Source of the DNA: a virus
Direction: 5' to 3' (one strand)
IMG/VR virus record: IMGVR_UViG_3300005471_000022
Span: 1 to 51,947 of that record
Length of the DNA: 51,947 nt
Both the position numbers and the translations under genes were made by a program. Shown in pieces: positions 22,757-30,145 of this stretch; within the stretch, counting starts at the first letter, position 1; every line of letters begins with the position of its first letter. The notes under the pieces were generated by a model, which was given only the letters and a program-made list of their open reading frames with translations, did not search any database and was not told the origin of the DNA.

Positions 22757-23995
22757 TTGAACGGGACCTTTCGATTGATCTGCGCCGACGTCACGGACGG
22801 CCTCCGCTGTCTGCCCGACGTGTCAGTCGACGCGATAGTTACCGACCCGCCCTATGAACTCGGATTCATGGGGAAGAAGTGGGACGCGAGCGGAATCGCC
22901 GCAAGCGTCGAACTTTGGCGCGAGGCGTTGCGCGTGCTCAAACCAGGCGCGCATCTCCTCGCGTTCGGCGGGACGCGTACGTATCACCGGATGACGTGCG
23001 CCATCGAGGACGCCGGCTTCGAGATTCGCGATTGCATTCAGTGGATTTACGGGAGCGGATTTCCGAAGTCGCTCGACGTTTCGAAGGCGATCGACAAGGC
23101 AGCGGGAGCTACGCGGACCGAGGTCGTCGGCACGAAGCTCGGCCGCCCAGGCATGGCGAAGGATGGCGCGAATCAGTCGTTCGACTCGAGCGTCAACACG
23201 TACGGCCGCGGCGGAGTCCTTAGCTCCGATATCACGGCGCCGGCGACGGATGAAGCCCGGCAGTGGAACGGCTGGGGAACCGCGCTGAAGCCGGCGTGCG
23301 AGCCGATCGTCGTCGCGCGTAAACCGCTGATCGGAACGGTCGCGGAGAACGTGCTCGAGCACGGAACCGGCGCGCTGAATATCGACGCGTGCAGGATTGA
23401 GGGGACGAAGCCGATCGTCCGACCGATCGACAGCGACAGCCGCTGGCCGGCGAACGTGGCCCTCGACGAAGAAGCCGCTGCGATGCTCGACGAGCAGAGC
23501 GGAGAGTTGACCAGTGGAAACAATCCAGCGGTGCGCCACACTCCGAAGACCGGAGACATCTACGGCCTCGGGTTCGGCGATCAATGCGGCGTCCGTCGAG
23601 CCACAGACTCCGGCGGGGCATCGCGCTTCTTTTACACGGCGAAAGCGGACCGCACCGAACGGAACGACGGCCTCGAGGAGTTCGACGCGAGGACGACCGA
23701 CGACGGCCGCGAGACCTCCATCGACAACCCCTTCCTCCGCGGCGAGACGAAGCGCCGCAATCATCATCCGACCGTAAAGCCGATCGCGCTGATGCGCTGG
23801 CTCGTTCGGCTCATCACTCCGCCTAACGGCGTCGTTCTCGATCCGTTCGTCGGCTCCGGCTCGACCGGCTGCGCGGCCATCGGCGAGGGCTTCAATTTCA
23901 TCGGCATCGACCGCGAAGTCGAATACATCGAAATCGCGCGGGCGCGGATCAGGAACATCGCGCCGCTGTTCGCGCGAGAGGAGGCGAGCGCGTGA
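22757..23995 (+). CDS. DNA methyltransferase (N6-adenine or N4-cytosine)
   Basis: A 412-residue protein from a TTG at 22757. DPPYE at 30-34 is the catalytic motif IV. DPFVGSGSTG at about 362-371 is the SAM-binding motif I, so this is a beta-class (permuted) enzyme. LKPGAHLLAFGG and a large insert between the halves carry the likely target recognition region. No restriction enzyme is next to it, so it should be an orphan methylase that protects the phage or sets epigenetic marks. It differs from the ParB-fused methylase at 4291-5598. Confidence 0.92.
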   Translation: MNGTFRLICADVTDGLRCLPDVSVDAIVTDPPYELGFMGKKWDASGIAASVELWREALRVLKPGAHLLAFGGTRTYHRMTCAIEDAGFEIRDCIQWIYGSGFPKSLDVSKAIDKAAGATRTEVVGTKLGRPGMAKDGANQSFDSSVNTYGRGGVLSSDITAPATDEARQWNGWGTALKPACEPIVVARKPLIGTVAENVLEHGTGALNIDACRIEGTKPIVRPIDSDSRWPANVALDEEAAAMLDEQSGELTSGNNPAVRHTPKTGDIYGLGFGDQCGVRRATDSGGASRFFYTAKADRTERNDGLEEFDARTTDDGRETSIDNPFLRGETKRRNHHPTVKPIALMRWLVRLITPPNGVVLDPFVGSGSTGCAAIGEGFNFIGIDREVEYIEIARARIRNIAPLFAREEASA

Positions 23996-24861
23996 AATCA
24001 CGGCTCGAGTTCTACGCGTGGTACGCCGGCGACTTCCGCCGCGACACGCAGCACCTGACGCGCGACGAGCGCGCGGCGTACCGCGAGATCCTGGACGAGA
24101 TCTTCATCACCGACCAGGAGGAGTGCTCGTTGCCTGATAACGACGAATACCTCGCGCGCATCGTGCAGCGACCGCTCGATGAGTGGAAGATGATGCGCTT
24201 CGCGCTCCTCGACGGCCCGAAGCCGCTCATCGGAAAGCGACTGGACGGCCGGATCTTTTCGGCTCGACTGCAGGAAGAGATCCGAATCGCGCAGCAGAAG
24301 TCCGACATTCAATCCAAGCGCAGCCGGGACTATTGGGACTCTCGTAAGAAACCCACGGATAACCCACCGGATACTGATGGGAAACAGAGCGCGTCTATAT
24401 CTAAGTCTCTATCTGGTTCTCCTACTGTAACCAAGAACGAGGATGTAACTACGGGTCCGGTCGCAGAGGCAATCGCGGCGTATCGCGAGCTTGCGACTGA
24501 GTGGCATTCGCCTGGCCTGACCAACCGCAAGGCGGACCAGCTCGCCGTACGCATCGAGCGGGTCACAGAAGAACTTCTCACCGAATGCGAGGGCTTCAAC
24601 TGGCGCGAGCTGATGAAGCGCGCCCGCTCGCAGAAGTACATCCACGAAACCATCCGGAGCTTCGACTTCGAGTGGTTTCTGAAGCGCGAATATCAGGGGA
24701 CGCGGCTCAACGCGAGGAAGGTGTGGTATGGACAATTCGGCAGCGGCAACGGCGGCCGGGGTCAGCGCCGAGACGAACCAGGAGGCGCAACAGGAGGGAC
24801 CAGACGCCAGGCGTTCCGACCCAGCGTCGGGGCCGGCCGAACAGAAAAGCCGAGAGGTTGA
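23992..24861 (+). CDS. DUF1376 replication-initiator-like protein
   Basis: A 289-residue protein with a GTGA start. The N-terminus LEFYAWYAGDFRRDTQHLTR, DERAAYREILDEIF is the DUF1376 pattern. The centre is a Thr/Ser/Asp-rich linker (about 115-150), followed by a helical domain (EEFNWRELM-like, IRSFDFEWFLKREYQG). DUF1376 proteins usually precede DnaC-like loaders, as here, and resemble phage replication initiators. The last 134 nt overlap the next gene in another frame, so the Gly/Arg-rich tail may be just a by-product. Confidence 0.8.
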   Translation: MKSRLEFYAWYAGDFRRDTQHLTRDERAAYREILDEIFITDQEECSLPDNDEYLARIVQRPLDEWKMMRFALLDGPKPLIGKRLDGRIFSARLQEEIRIAQQKSDIQSKRSRDYWDSRKKPTDNPPDTDGKQSASISKSLSGSPTVTKNEDVTTGPVAEAIAAYRELATEWHSPGLTNRKADQLAVRIERVTEELLTECEGFNWRELMKRARSQKYIHETIRSFDFEWFLKREYQGTRLNARKVWYGQFGSGNGGRGQRRDEPGGATGGTRRQAFRPSVGAGRTEKPRG

Positions 24862-25654
24862 CTGCCCGACGTGCCAATGGCGCCGCCTCAGCTCTCCTCC
24901 GAACCGCATCGAGCAGCGGCGGCTCGAGTATCTCGGTATTTGGTTTCCGCTGATCTGCTCTGATTGCTGCACGATCGCCGAGGCGCAGCAGAAGGAACGT
25001 GAGGAGCGCGACGCGCGCGAGGACCTCGAGCGTCGGCTATCGCGCAGTGGACTCTCGAAGGCGTACATCAGCGGCAAGCGTGACGACTCGGTGCTCGTGA
25101 AGATGCCGGATACCGACGGCGCGCGGACGGCCCGTTATTTCTGCGCGCAACTCCAAGCCGGCGTTGCGCCGATGCCGTGGGTCTACCTCTACGACGAGCC
25201 GGGCGGCACATACAAGTCGACGCTCCTCGCGCTCACGTTGCGCCACTGGATCGTAAACGGAGGCGGAGGACTGATCGTAGGTTGGAAGGATTTCCTCCGC
25301 GACATCCGATCCACGTACGACCATGACGCGATGGAGAGCGAAGCGGCAATGCTCGAGCAGATCATCGAGGCGCCGGCGCTCGTGCTTGATGATGTTGGCG
25401 TCGGCGACCTCACGCAATTCGACGCCGAGATGTTCTACGCCGTCCTCCAGCGCCGCCTCGAGAGAGACCTCGAAGCCGGCGGAAAGCGTTGGATGGGCAT
25501 GACGTCGAATTACTCCGTTGCGGAGCTAGTCCAGCGTTACGCGGCTGCGCCGGAGGACAAACGCTCGAACGGTCGACTCCGCGATCCTCGAATGCGAACA
25601 CGAATCGAACGGCGGCTGGTCGACGCGACGGCCGAAGTTCACATGCTGGGGTGA
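24728..25654 (+). CDS. DnaC-like AAA+ helicase loader
   Basis: A 308-residue protein from ATG at 24728, with GAGGAAGG 6 nt upstream, inside the DUF1376 gene. The order is an Ala/Gln-rich linker, a zinc-type CPTC...CSDC (about 46-80), a helix, Walker A DEPGGTYKST (about 155-164; the first Gly/Lys spacing is kept), Walker B ALVLDDVG (about 218-225), and the sensor region WMGMTSNYSVAEL with an arginine-rich end. It probably loads the host DnaB helicase at the phage origin with the DUF1376 protein. Confidence 0.88.
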   Translation: MDNSAAATAAGVSAETNQEAQQEGPDARRSDPASGPAEQKSREVDCPTCQWRRLSSPPNRIEQRRLEYLGIWFPLICSDCCTIAEAQQKEREERDAREDLERRLSRSGLSKAYISGKRDDSVLVKMPDTDGARTARYFCAQLQAGVAPMPWVYLYDEPGGTYKSTLLALTLRHWIVNGGGGLIVGWKDFLRDIRSTYDHDAMESEAAMLEQIIEAPALVLDDVGVGDLTQFDAEMFYAVLQRRLERDLEAGGKRWMGMTSNYSVAELVQRYAAAPEDKRSNGRLRDPRMRTRIERRLVDATAEVHMLG

Positions 25655-25659
25655 GGCCG

Positions 25660-25902
25660 ATGAAAGTGATCGAAGCGCAGTGGGAGAAGTTCCGGCAATG
25701 GGTAATACCGGTGAATGCGTCCGCGACTCAGTTGATCGAAATGCGCCGCGCGTTTTATGCCGGCGCCGAAGCCGTTCTCGATGGGACCGCCGGCTTGATG
25801 TCCGAATCGGAGACGGCGACCGAGAAGGACATCGAAGTCTGCCGCAGCATCGTCGCGGAGCTTAAAGAGTTCGCGCGGCGTGTTGCCGAAGGAGTCGCGT
25901 GA
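25660..25902 (+). CDS. Small helical phage protein
   Basis: An 80-residue protein with GTGAGG before its ATG. It matches a common small phage type (WEKFRQWVIPVNASATQLIEMRRAFYAGAEA split: WEKFRQWVIP and EMRRAFYAGAEAVL), all-helical, found near replication genes. The function is unknown. Confidence 0.7.
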   Translation: MKVIEAQWEKFRQWVIPVNASATQLIEMRRAFYAGAEAVLDGTAGLMSESETATEKDIEVCRSIVAELKEFARRVAEGVA

Positions 25903-26120
25903 TGTGCCAATGCGGACAGCCCGACAATCGACCCGATCTGATCGCGCACGGCCAGGAGGCCTGCACGTACAAAAATGCTGCGGTCCCGCCGGCGCCATCG
26001 CGCAATGCGGACAACTGCCAGTGCCAGTGCGGATGTCCGGACGAGGCGGAAGTGGACTCGCCATATTGCGAGGCGTGCCAGCACGGCAACCACGTGCCGG
26101 TCGTGGAGGCGAAGAGATGA
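25902..26120 (+). CDS. Small Cys-rich protein
   Basis: A 72-residue protein starting at a TGATG overlap, or one codon earlier at GTG 25899. It has Cys in CQCGQP, CTY, NCQCQCGCP and YCEACQHG, and probably binds one or two zinc ions. The function is unknown. Confidence 0.6.
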   Translation: MCQCGQPDNRPDLIAHGQEACTYKNAAVPPAPSRNADNCQCQCGCPDEAEVDSPYCEACQHGNHVPVVEAKR

Positions 26121-26872
26121 GCGACCGTCCATCCATCGAAGAAGTACGCCACGAGGCGCAGATCGAAAAGGAGCATGGGGAGACGTTGCAAGTAGTCGCC
26201 GCGAACATCGTCGGCGCGGTCATGAAAGACAATTCACGATGGTCGCCGTCAGGAACGTATGTGCAATTCACCACGGCGGAAGTCAGCGTGATCGAGCGTG
26301 CGCTGAATCGTCCTGCACAGCCGGAGGGTGAATCGCGATGCGCCGATTGCGAAGTGATCGACGGTCTCGATGAATGGCTGACCGACATCGTCGCGGAGGG
26401 ACGCGGCCCTATTGTTCTGGCGATGACCGAGAATGCGAATGTCGGCGTGATCCTTCGCGACCGCAACGACGAGAATCAGAAGTGCGACGGTAGCGGCGAC
26501 ACGGTTATCGACGCGCTGCTGCGAGCCATGGAATCGCCATCCTCTATGTTCACACCCAACCAGCAGAAAGGTGGTGATGCCCATGAAAAGACAAGCGCCG
26601 GATTACCGTCCGCGGAATCCACAGGAAGTGTAAGTGGCGGGACTGCACATCCCGCTGCTCGATCCGAGGAATTGCAAGACGTGGCGAGGGAGATTGTGAT
26701 GACGCGCGAGTTGCAAAATGGCGTGTACGGCTATTCGTTCGCATGTCCGTACTGCCGCGAGGAAATGATTCTGCACCATGAAGGCGGCGGCAAATCGCAG
26801 CATCGCCGCGTGAACGTTTATCACCGATGGACGGCGAGCGCCGACTGCCGAGCATCGAAGGAGGACGAATGA
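26117..26872 (+). CDS. Hypothetical protein, possibly two or more genes in one frame
   Basis: A 251-residue ORF with an ATGA start. Residues 1-150 look like one domain (VVAANIVGAVMKDN, YVQFTTAEVSVIERAL, DCEVIDGLDEW, VGVILRDRND). The stretch 155-193 is Ser/Gly/Thr-rich like a shadow frame; in other frames it holds a small ORF with AAAGGTGGTG before its ATG (26577-26633). The last 57 codons have their own ATG (26699) with GGGAG, and encode CPYCREEMILHH, a zinc-type domain. The true gene division is uncertain. Confidence 0.5.
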   Translation: MSDRPSIEEVRHEAQIEKEHGETLQVVAANIVGAVMKDNSRWSPSGTYVQFTTAEVSVIERALNRPAQPEGESRCADCEVIDGLDEWLTDIVAEGRGPIVLAMTENANVGVILRDRNDENQKCDGSGDTVIDALLRAMESPSSMFTPNQQKGGDAHEKTSAGLPSAESTGSVSGGTAHPAARSEELQDVAREIVMTRELQNGVYGYSFACPYCREEMILHHEGGGKSQHRRVNVYHRWTASADCRASKEDE

Positions 26873-27411
26873 AGCGCATCACGCTTGCTATCGCCACGCT
26901 CCTTGTCGCGGCATCTGTGTGGGCACAATGTGGCCACGAGAGATGGCCGATCAAGGTCGGCACCGATCCGGAGGCGTCGTCTATCGACATCGCGAATCCG
27001 ATCGATACAACGATCGGCGAACTCCGCGCGCTCGTTCCGCCGGCCGACATTCGGCATTTCAACGGCCGCGCGCCGGCGGAGCTGCAGGTCTATACGCTCC
27101 TCATCACAATGACGCTCTTCAAATCAGAGGGCGACTCCGATCTCCATCTCGTGATCCGCGACCGCGGCGAGACCATGATCGCGGAGAGCGTCGATCCGAA
27201 GTGCGCGGTCGGCTCGCCATGGCTCGACGACATGAAAGCCGTCCGACAGGCATTCCGTGATCGCTTCGGCGGCGCGAAGGCGAAGAGGAACCTTCACGTC
27301 CGCGTGCGAATCACCGGGCCGGCGTTCTTCGATTTCATTCATGGCCAAACGGGCCACGCCGCGAACGGAATCGAGATACACCCGATCCTCGGAATCGAGT
27401 TTTTGAACTAA
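26869..27411 (+). CDS. Secreted protein of a bacterial uncharacterised family
   Basis: A 180-residue protein with an ATGA start. Residues 1-19 are a Sec signal peptide (LAIATLLVAASVWA, cut before QCGHE). The mature protein has the pattern VGTDPEASSIDIANPI, TTIGELRALV, YTLLITMTLFKSEGDSDLHLV split here, then GETMIAESVDPKC, and RITGPAFFDFIHGQTG with ANGIEIHPILGIEF. I have seen this arrangement in exported bacterial proteins of unknown role, not in phages. It sits in the early operon between replication and nuclease genes, and looks like a host-derived cargo gene. Confidence 0.75.
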   Translation: MKRITLAIATLLVAASVWAQCGHERWPIKVGTDPEASSIDIANPIDTTIGELRALVPPADIRHFNGRAPAELQVYTLLITMTLFKSEGDSDLHLVIRDRGETMIAESVDPKCAVGSPWLDDMKAVRQAFRDRFGGAKAKRNLHVRVRITGPAFFDFIHGQTGHAANGIEIHPILGIEFLN

Positions 27412-27803
27412 TGGTCACCTGGACGGAGGATGACCTGAAGGCGCTGGAGGCGCGGCGCGCACGGCGGCGCGGAGCATCAACGCCGGTGCCGAGGAAGCAA
27501 CCACGCCTCAAGGATCGCCGCGTCGAGCAGGATGGAATCGTCTTTCACTCGAAGAAGGAAGCTGAACGGTTTCGCGAGTTGCTACTCCTCCAGCGCGCCG
27601 GCCAGATCGAGAAGCTCGAGCGGCAGGTCTCGTTCGCCATCGTGGTCGATCACACGCTGATCTGTCAGTACATCGCGGATGCGGTCTATATCCGCGGCGG
27701 CAAGCGCGTCGTCGAGGATTCGAAAGGATTCAGGACAGAGATGTACCGGATCAAGAAGAGGCTGATGAAGGCCGTTCTCGGCATTGAGATTCTGGAGACT
27801 TAA
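27411..27803 (+). CDS. DUF1064 nuclease-like protein
   Basis: A 130-residue protein sharing one base with the previous TAA. The pattern FHSKKEAERFRELLLLQRAG, QISFAIVVDHT-like strand, CQYIADAVYI and VEDSKGFRTEMYRIKKRLM is typical of DUF1064, a phage family related to small PD-(D/E)XK nucleases. The E (KKEAERF), D (IADAV) and E-x-K (VEDSKG) would be the active site. Its stop overlaps the start of the HerA-like ATPase gene by one base. Confidence 0.85.
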   Translation: MVTWTEDDLKALEARRARRRGASTPVPRKQPRLKDRRVEQDGIVFHSKKEAERFRELLLLQRAGQIEKLERQVSFAIVVDHTLICQYIADAVYIRGGKRVVEDSKGFRTEMYRIKKRLMKAVLGIEILET

Positions 27804-29641
27804 TGAAGAAGCTACACATCAGCGACGATCTCGCGCTCCCGCCCGATGCGGTAACGCGCACGTTCGTCGTCTACGGCGGGAAGGGCAAGGGCAAGACGAA
27901 CTTCGGGTCGGTGCTCTGCGAGGAGTTGTCGAAGGCGCATCTCCGCTTCTGCGTTACCGATCCGCTCGACGTGTGGTGGGGATTGCAGCATGGCAGGACG
28001 AAAGAGGAGAGCGGTATCGACGTCGTTATCCTCGGCGGCGCGCACGGCGACATTCCGATCGAGCCGGCGGCCGGCGCCGTGATTGCGGACTTCGTCGCCG
28101 ACGAGGACGTGAATACCGTCGTCGTCATGCGCCGGGCCGACGGAACGATGTGGTCGAACGGTGAGCGGATTCGCTTCATGCGCGACTTCACGCGCCGCTT
28201 GTTCCAGCGCCAGGGCGAGCAGCGCCGACCGCTGATGCTGGTCATCGACGAGGCCGGGCGGTTCGTGCCGCAGCAGATGGCGAAGGGATCGCCGGATATC
28301 GCGGAGTGCGTCGGCGCGATCGAGGAGCTGGTGGAGTGGGGCCGCAACGTCGGCATCGGCGTCACGCTCATCACGCAGCGATCGGCGCGGATGGCGAAGA
28401 ACGTTTCCGAGCTGGCCGAGTGCATGGTCGCGTTTCAGACGGCCGGCCCGAACTCTGTCGCAGCGATCGTGGAATGGTTCGGCGAGCACGTTCCGAAGGA
28501 ACGGCAACACGAACTCGTGGCCGCGCTGCGTAAGTTGCCTGTCGGGCGGGCGCTGATCGTCTCGCCGGAATGGCTCGACTTCGAGCGCGAGGCGCAGATT
28601 CGGCTGCGCGAGACGTTCGATAGCTCCGCGACGCCGAAGGCGGGCGGATCGCTGCGCGCACCTGGTCAAGCCAGAAAGCCGGACCTTGAAAAGTACCAGG
28701 CGCGGATGGCCGAGACTATCGAGCGCGCAAAGGAAGCCGATCCGCGCGAGTGGAAGAAGCGCGAGGCGGAGCTGAAGAAGAAGATCGCGGAGCTTGAACG
28801 CCAGGCCGCGAAGCCGGTGCCGGCGGCGAAAGAGAAGGCCATCGATCCGGAGAAGTTGAGAACGACCGCGCAGAAGATGGCGGATCGCGCGCTCGCGAAG
28901 GCGCTTCGACCGTACTTCATTGCGGGGCGTCGATTCGTCGAAACGCTCGCGAAGGGCGCAGCGCAACTGGTAGCAGGAAAGGAAGAGTTAGTCGCGCTGC
29001 TGGCGCAGGCAGAGGAGATCGAGAAGGCGGGAGCCCCGATCGAGGTCGAGCCGGAGCGACAGAGCGGTGGCTATCTATTTCCAGGCGGCACTCCGAAGAA
29101 AGTCATCGCAGAGGTCGCGAGGAATGTGCAGCGTGCGCCACGGACGACCACCCCGCCATCCGACGGCATGCTCTCGAAGATGGGCCGCGCAATCCTGACC
29201 GCGTTCGCGCAGCATCCGGAAGGGCTGACGAAAGGACAGGCACTCGTCTTCGCCGATTACCGATCGAGCGGCCCGGTCTCAATGTTCTTCGGCGCCGCGA
29301 ACGCGAACGGATGGCTTGAATCAAATGGCGCCGGCCGATTGTGCATCACCGAGCCTGGCCTCGCCGTCCTCGGCGACTTTGATCCGCTGCCGACCGGTAC
29401 CGCGCTTCGGGAGTACGTTCTCGATTCGCCGAAGCTATCGACGATGGAGAAAGCGATCATGCGCGTCGCGTTCGAGGTTTATCCGAATGCGATCGGCAAG
29501 GGCGCGCTGCTCGAGAAAGCCAATTACAAATCGAGCGGACCTGTCTCCACGGCATTCGGAAAGTTCAACGCGATGGGCTGGCTGACGCAGCCGCAAACCG
29601 GCCACGTCCGCGCGAGCGATACGTTCTTCGAGGAGCAATGA
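27803..29641 (+). CDS. HerA/FtsK-like P-loop ATPase with two C-terminal winged helices
   Basis: A 612-residue protein. Walker A is YGGKGKGKTNF (about 24-34) and Walker B LMLVIDEAG (about 144-152). An NVGIGVTLITQR block follows, as in HerA/DUF87 ATPases. Residues about 290-440 are charged and helical. The end holds two repeats of a winged helix (from about residues 459 and 547), each with SSGPVS followed by NGWLE or MGWLT. It likely moves or tethers DNA as a ring. It is coupled to the DUF1064 nuclease upstream, like HerA-NurA or HerA-nuclease pairs. Confidence 0.82.
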   Translation: MKKLHISDDLALPPDAVTRTFVVYGGKGKGKTNFGSVLCEELSKAHLRFCVTDPLDVWWGLQHGRTKEESGIDVVILGGAHGDIPIEPAAGAVIADFVADEDVNTVVVMRRADGTMWSNGERIRFMRDFTRRLFQRQGEQRRPLMLVIDEAGRFVPQQMAKGSPDIAECVGAIEELVEWGRNVGIGVTLITQRSARMAKNVSELAECMVAFQTAGPNSVAAIVEWFGEHVPKERQHELVAALRKLPVGRALIVSPEWLDFEREAQIRLRETFDSSATPKAGGSLRAPGQARKPDLEKYQARMAETIERAKEADPREWKKREAELKKKIAELERQAAKPVPAAKEKAIDPEKLRTTAQKMADRALAKALRPYFIAGRRFVETLAKGAAQLVAGKEELVALLAQAEEIEKAGAPIEVEPERQSGGYLFPGGTPKKVIAEVARNVQRAPRTTTPPSDGMLSKMGRAILTAFAQHPEGLTKGQALVFADYRSSGPVSMFFGAANANGWLESNGAGRLCITEPGLAVLGDFDPLPTGTALREYVLDSPKLSTMEKAIMRVAFEVYPNAIGKGALLEKANYKSSGPVSTAFGKFNAMGWLTQPQTGHVRASDTFFEEQ

Positions 29642-29976
29642 ACGAACTGACCGTCGAGGAGCTGCGCGATCGGATGGCGGCCATCGAGCGCCAGCTCGCG
29701 GCGTCGACTCGCCAGCAGGCGGAAATGAACGCTATCGTTATCCTGCTGATGCGGCGCTGGGGCGATCCCACGCATTTCAGTATCGAGGACACGGCCAGGA
29801 TAACGAACGTCTCGACCAAAACGGTCAGGCGTAAGATTCGGAGTGGGGAATATCGGCTGGAGCTGAAGCCGGGAACGCGATTCAAGGGCATCCCGGTCGA
29901 ACAGGTGTTCGGCGGATGGCTCAGCGTGACGGCCGCCAGGACGGCGGTCGACAAGGCGGGCGAGAAGAATGGATGA
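29638..29976 (+). CDS. Excisionase/AlpA-like HTH protein
   Basis: A 112-residue protein with an ATGA start. After a coiled-coil N-terminus (VEELRDRMAAIERQLAAS) comes a MerR-type HTH: FSIEDTARITNVSTKTVRRK, IRSGEYRLELKPGTRFKGI, then a helix. It lies two genes before the integrase, so it is a good excisionase candidate. The one at 8064-8354 is the other candidate. Confidence 0.65.
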   Translation: MNELTVEELRDRMAAIERQLAASTRQQAEMNAIVILLMRRWGDPTHFSIEDTARITNVSTKTVRRKIRSGEYRLELKPGTRFKGIPVEQVFGGWLSVTAARTAVDKAGEKNG

Positions 29977-30145
29977 AGACCTTTTTCACGTCGCCAGTAC
30001 GGACGGCGAACTCTTCGTCATTGATAATGGCGATACGCTAACAATCAACGGCTACAGTGGCGGTGATGTTGGCGGTGCAGATCTGACGCGCGATCAGGTT
30101 CGGCAACTCCGCGACGCGCTTACAAAGTGGATCGGCAGTAGATAG
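29969..30145 (+). CDS. 58-residue protein before integrase
   Basis: ATG at 29969 lies inside the end of the previous gene; TAG at 30143-30145 abuts the integrase ATG. It is acidic and beta-rich with a helical end (DELFVIDNGDTLTINGYS-like core, LTRDQVRQLRDALTKWIG). The tight packing supports coding. The function is unknown. Confidence 0.6.
   Translation: MDEDLFHVASTDGELFVIDNGDTLTINGYSGGDVGGADLTRDQVRQLRDALTKWIGSR

Noticed and set aside
22823-24001. 392-codon minus ORF opposite the DNA methyltransferase
   Set aside because: Arg/Asp-rich translation without motifs; the plus strand has the methylase motifs and the coupled starts.
27812-28966. 384-codon minus ORF opposite the HerA-like gene
   Set aside because: Leu/Arg-rich composition typical of an antisense frame; no motifs or ribosome site.
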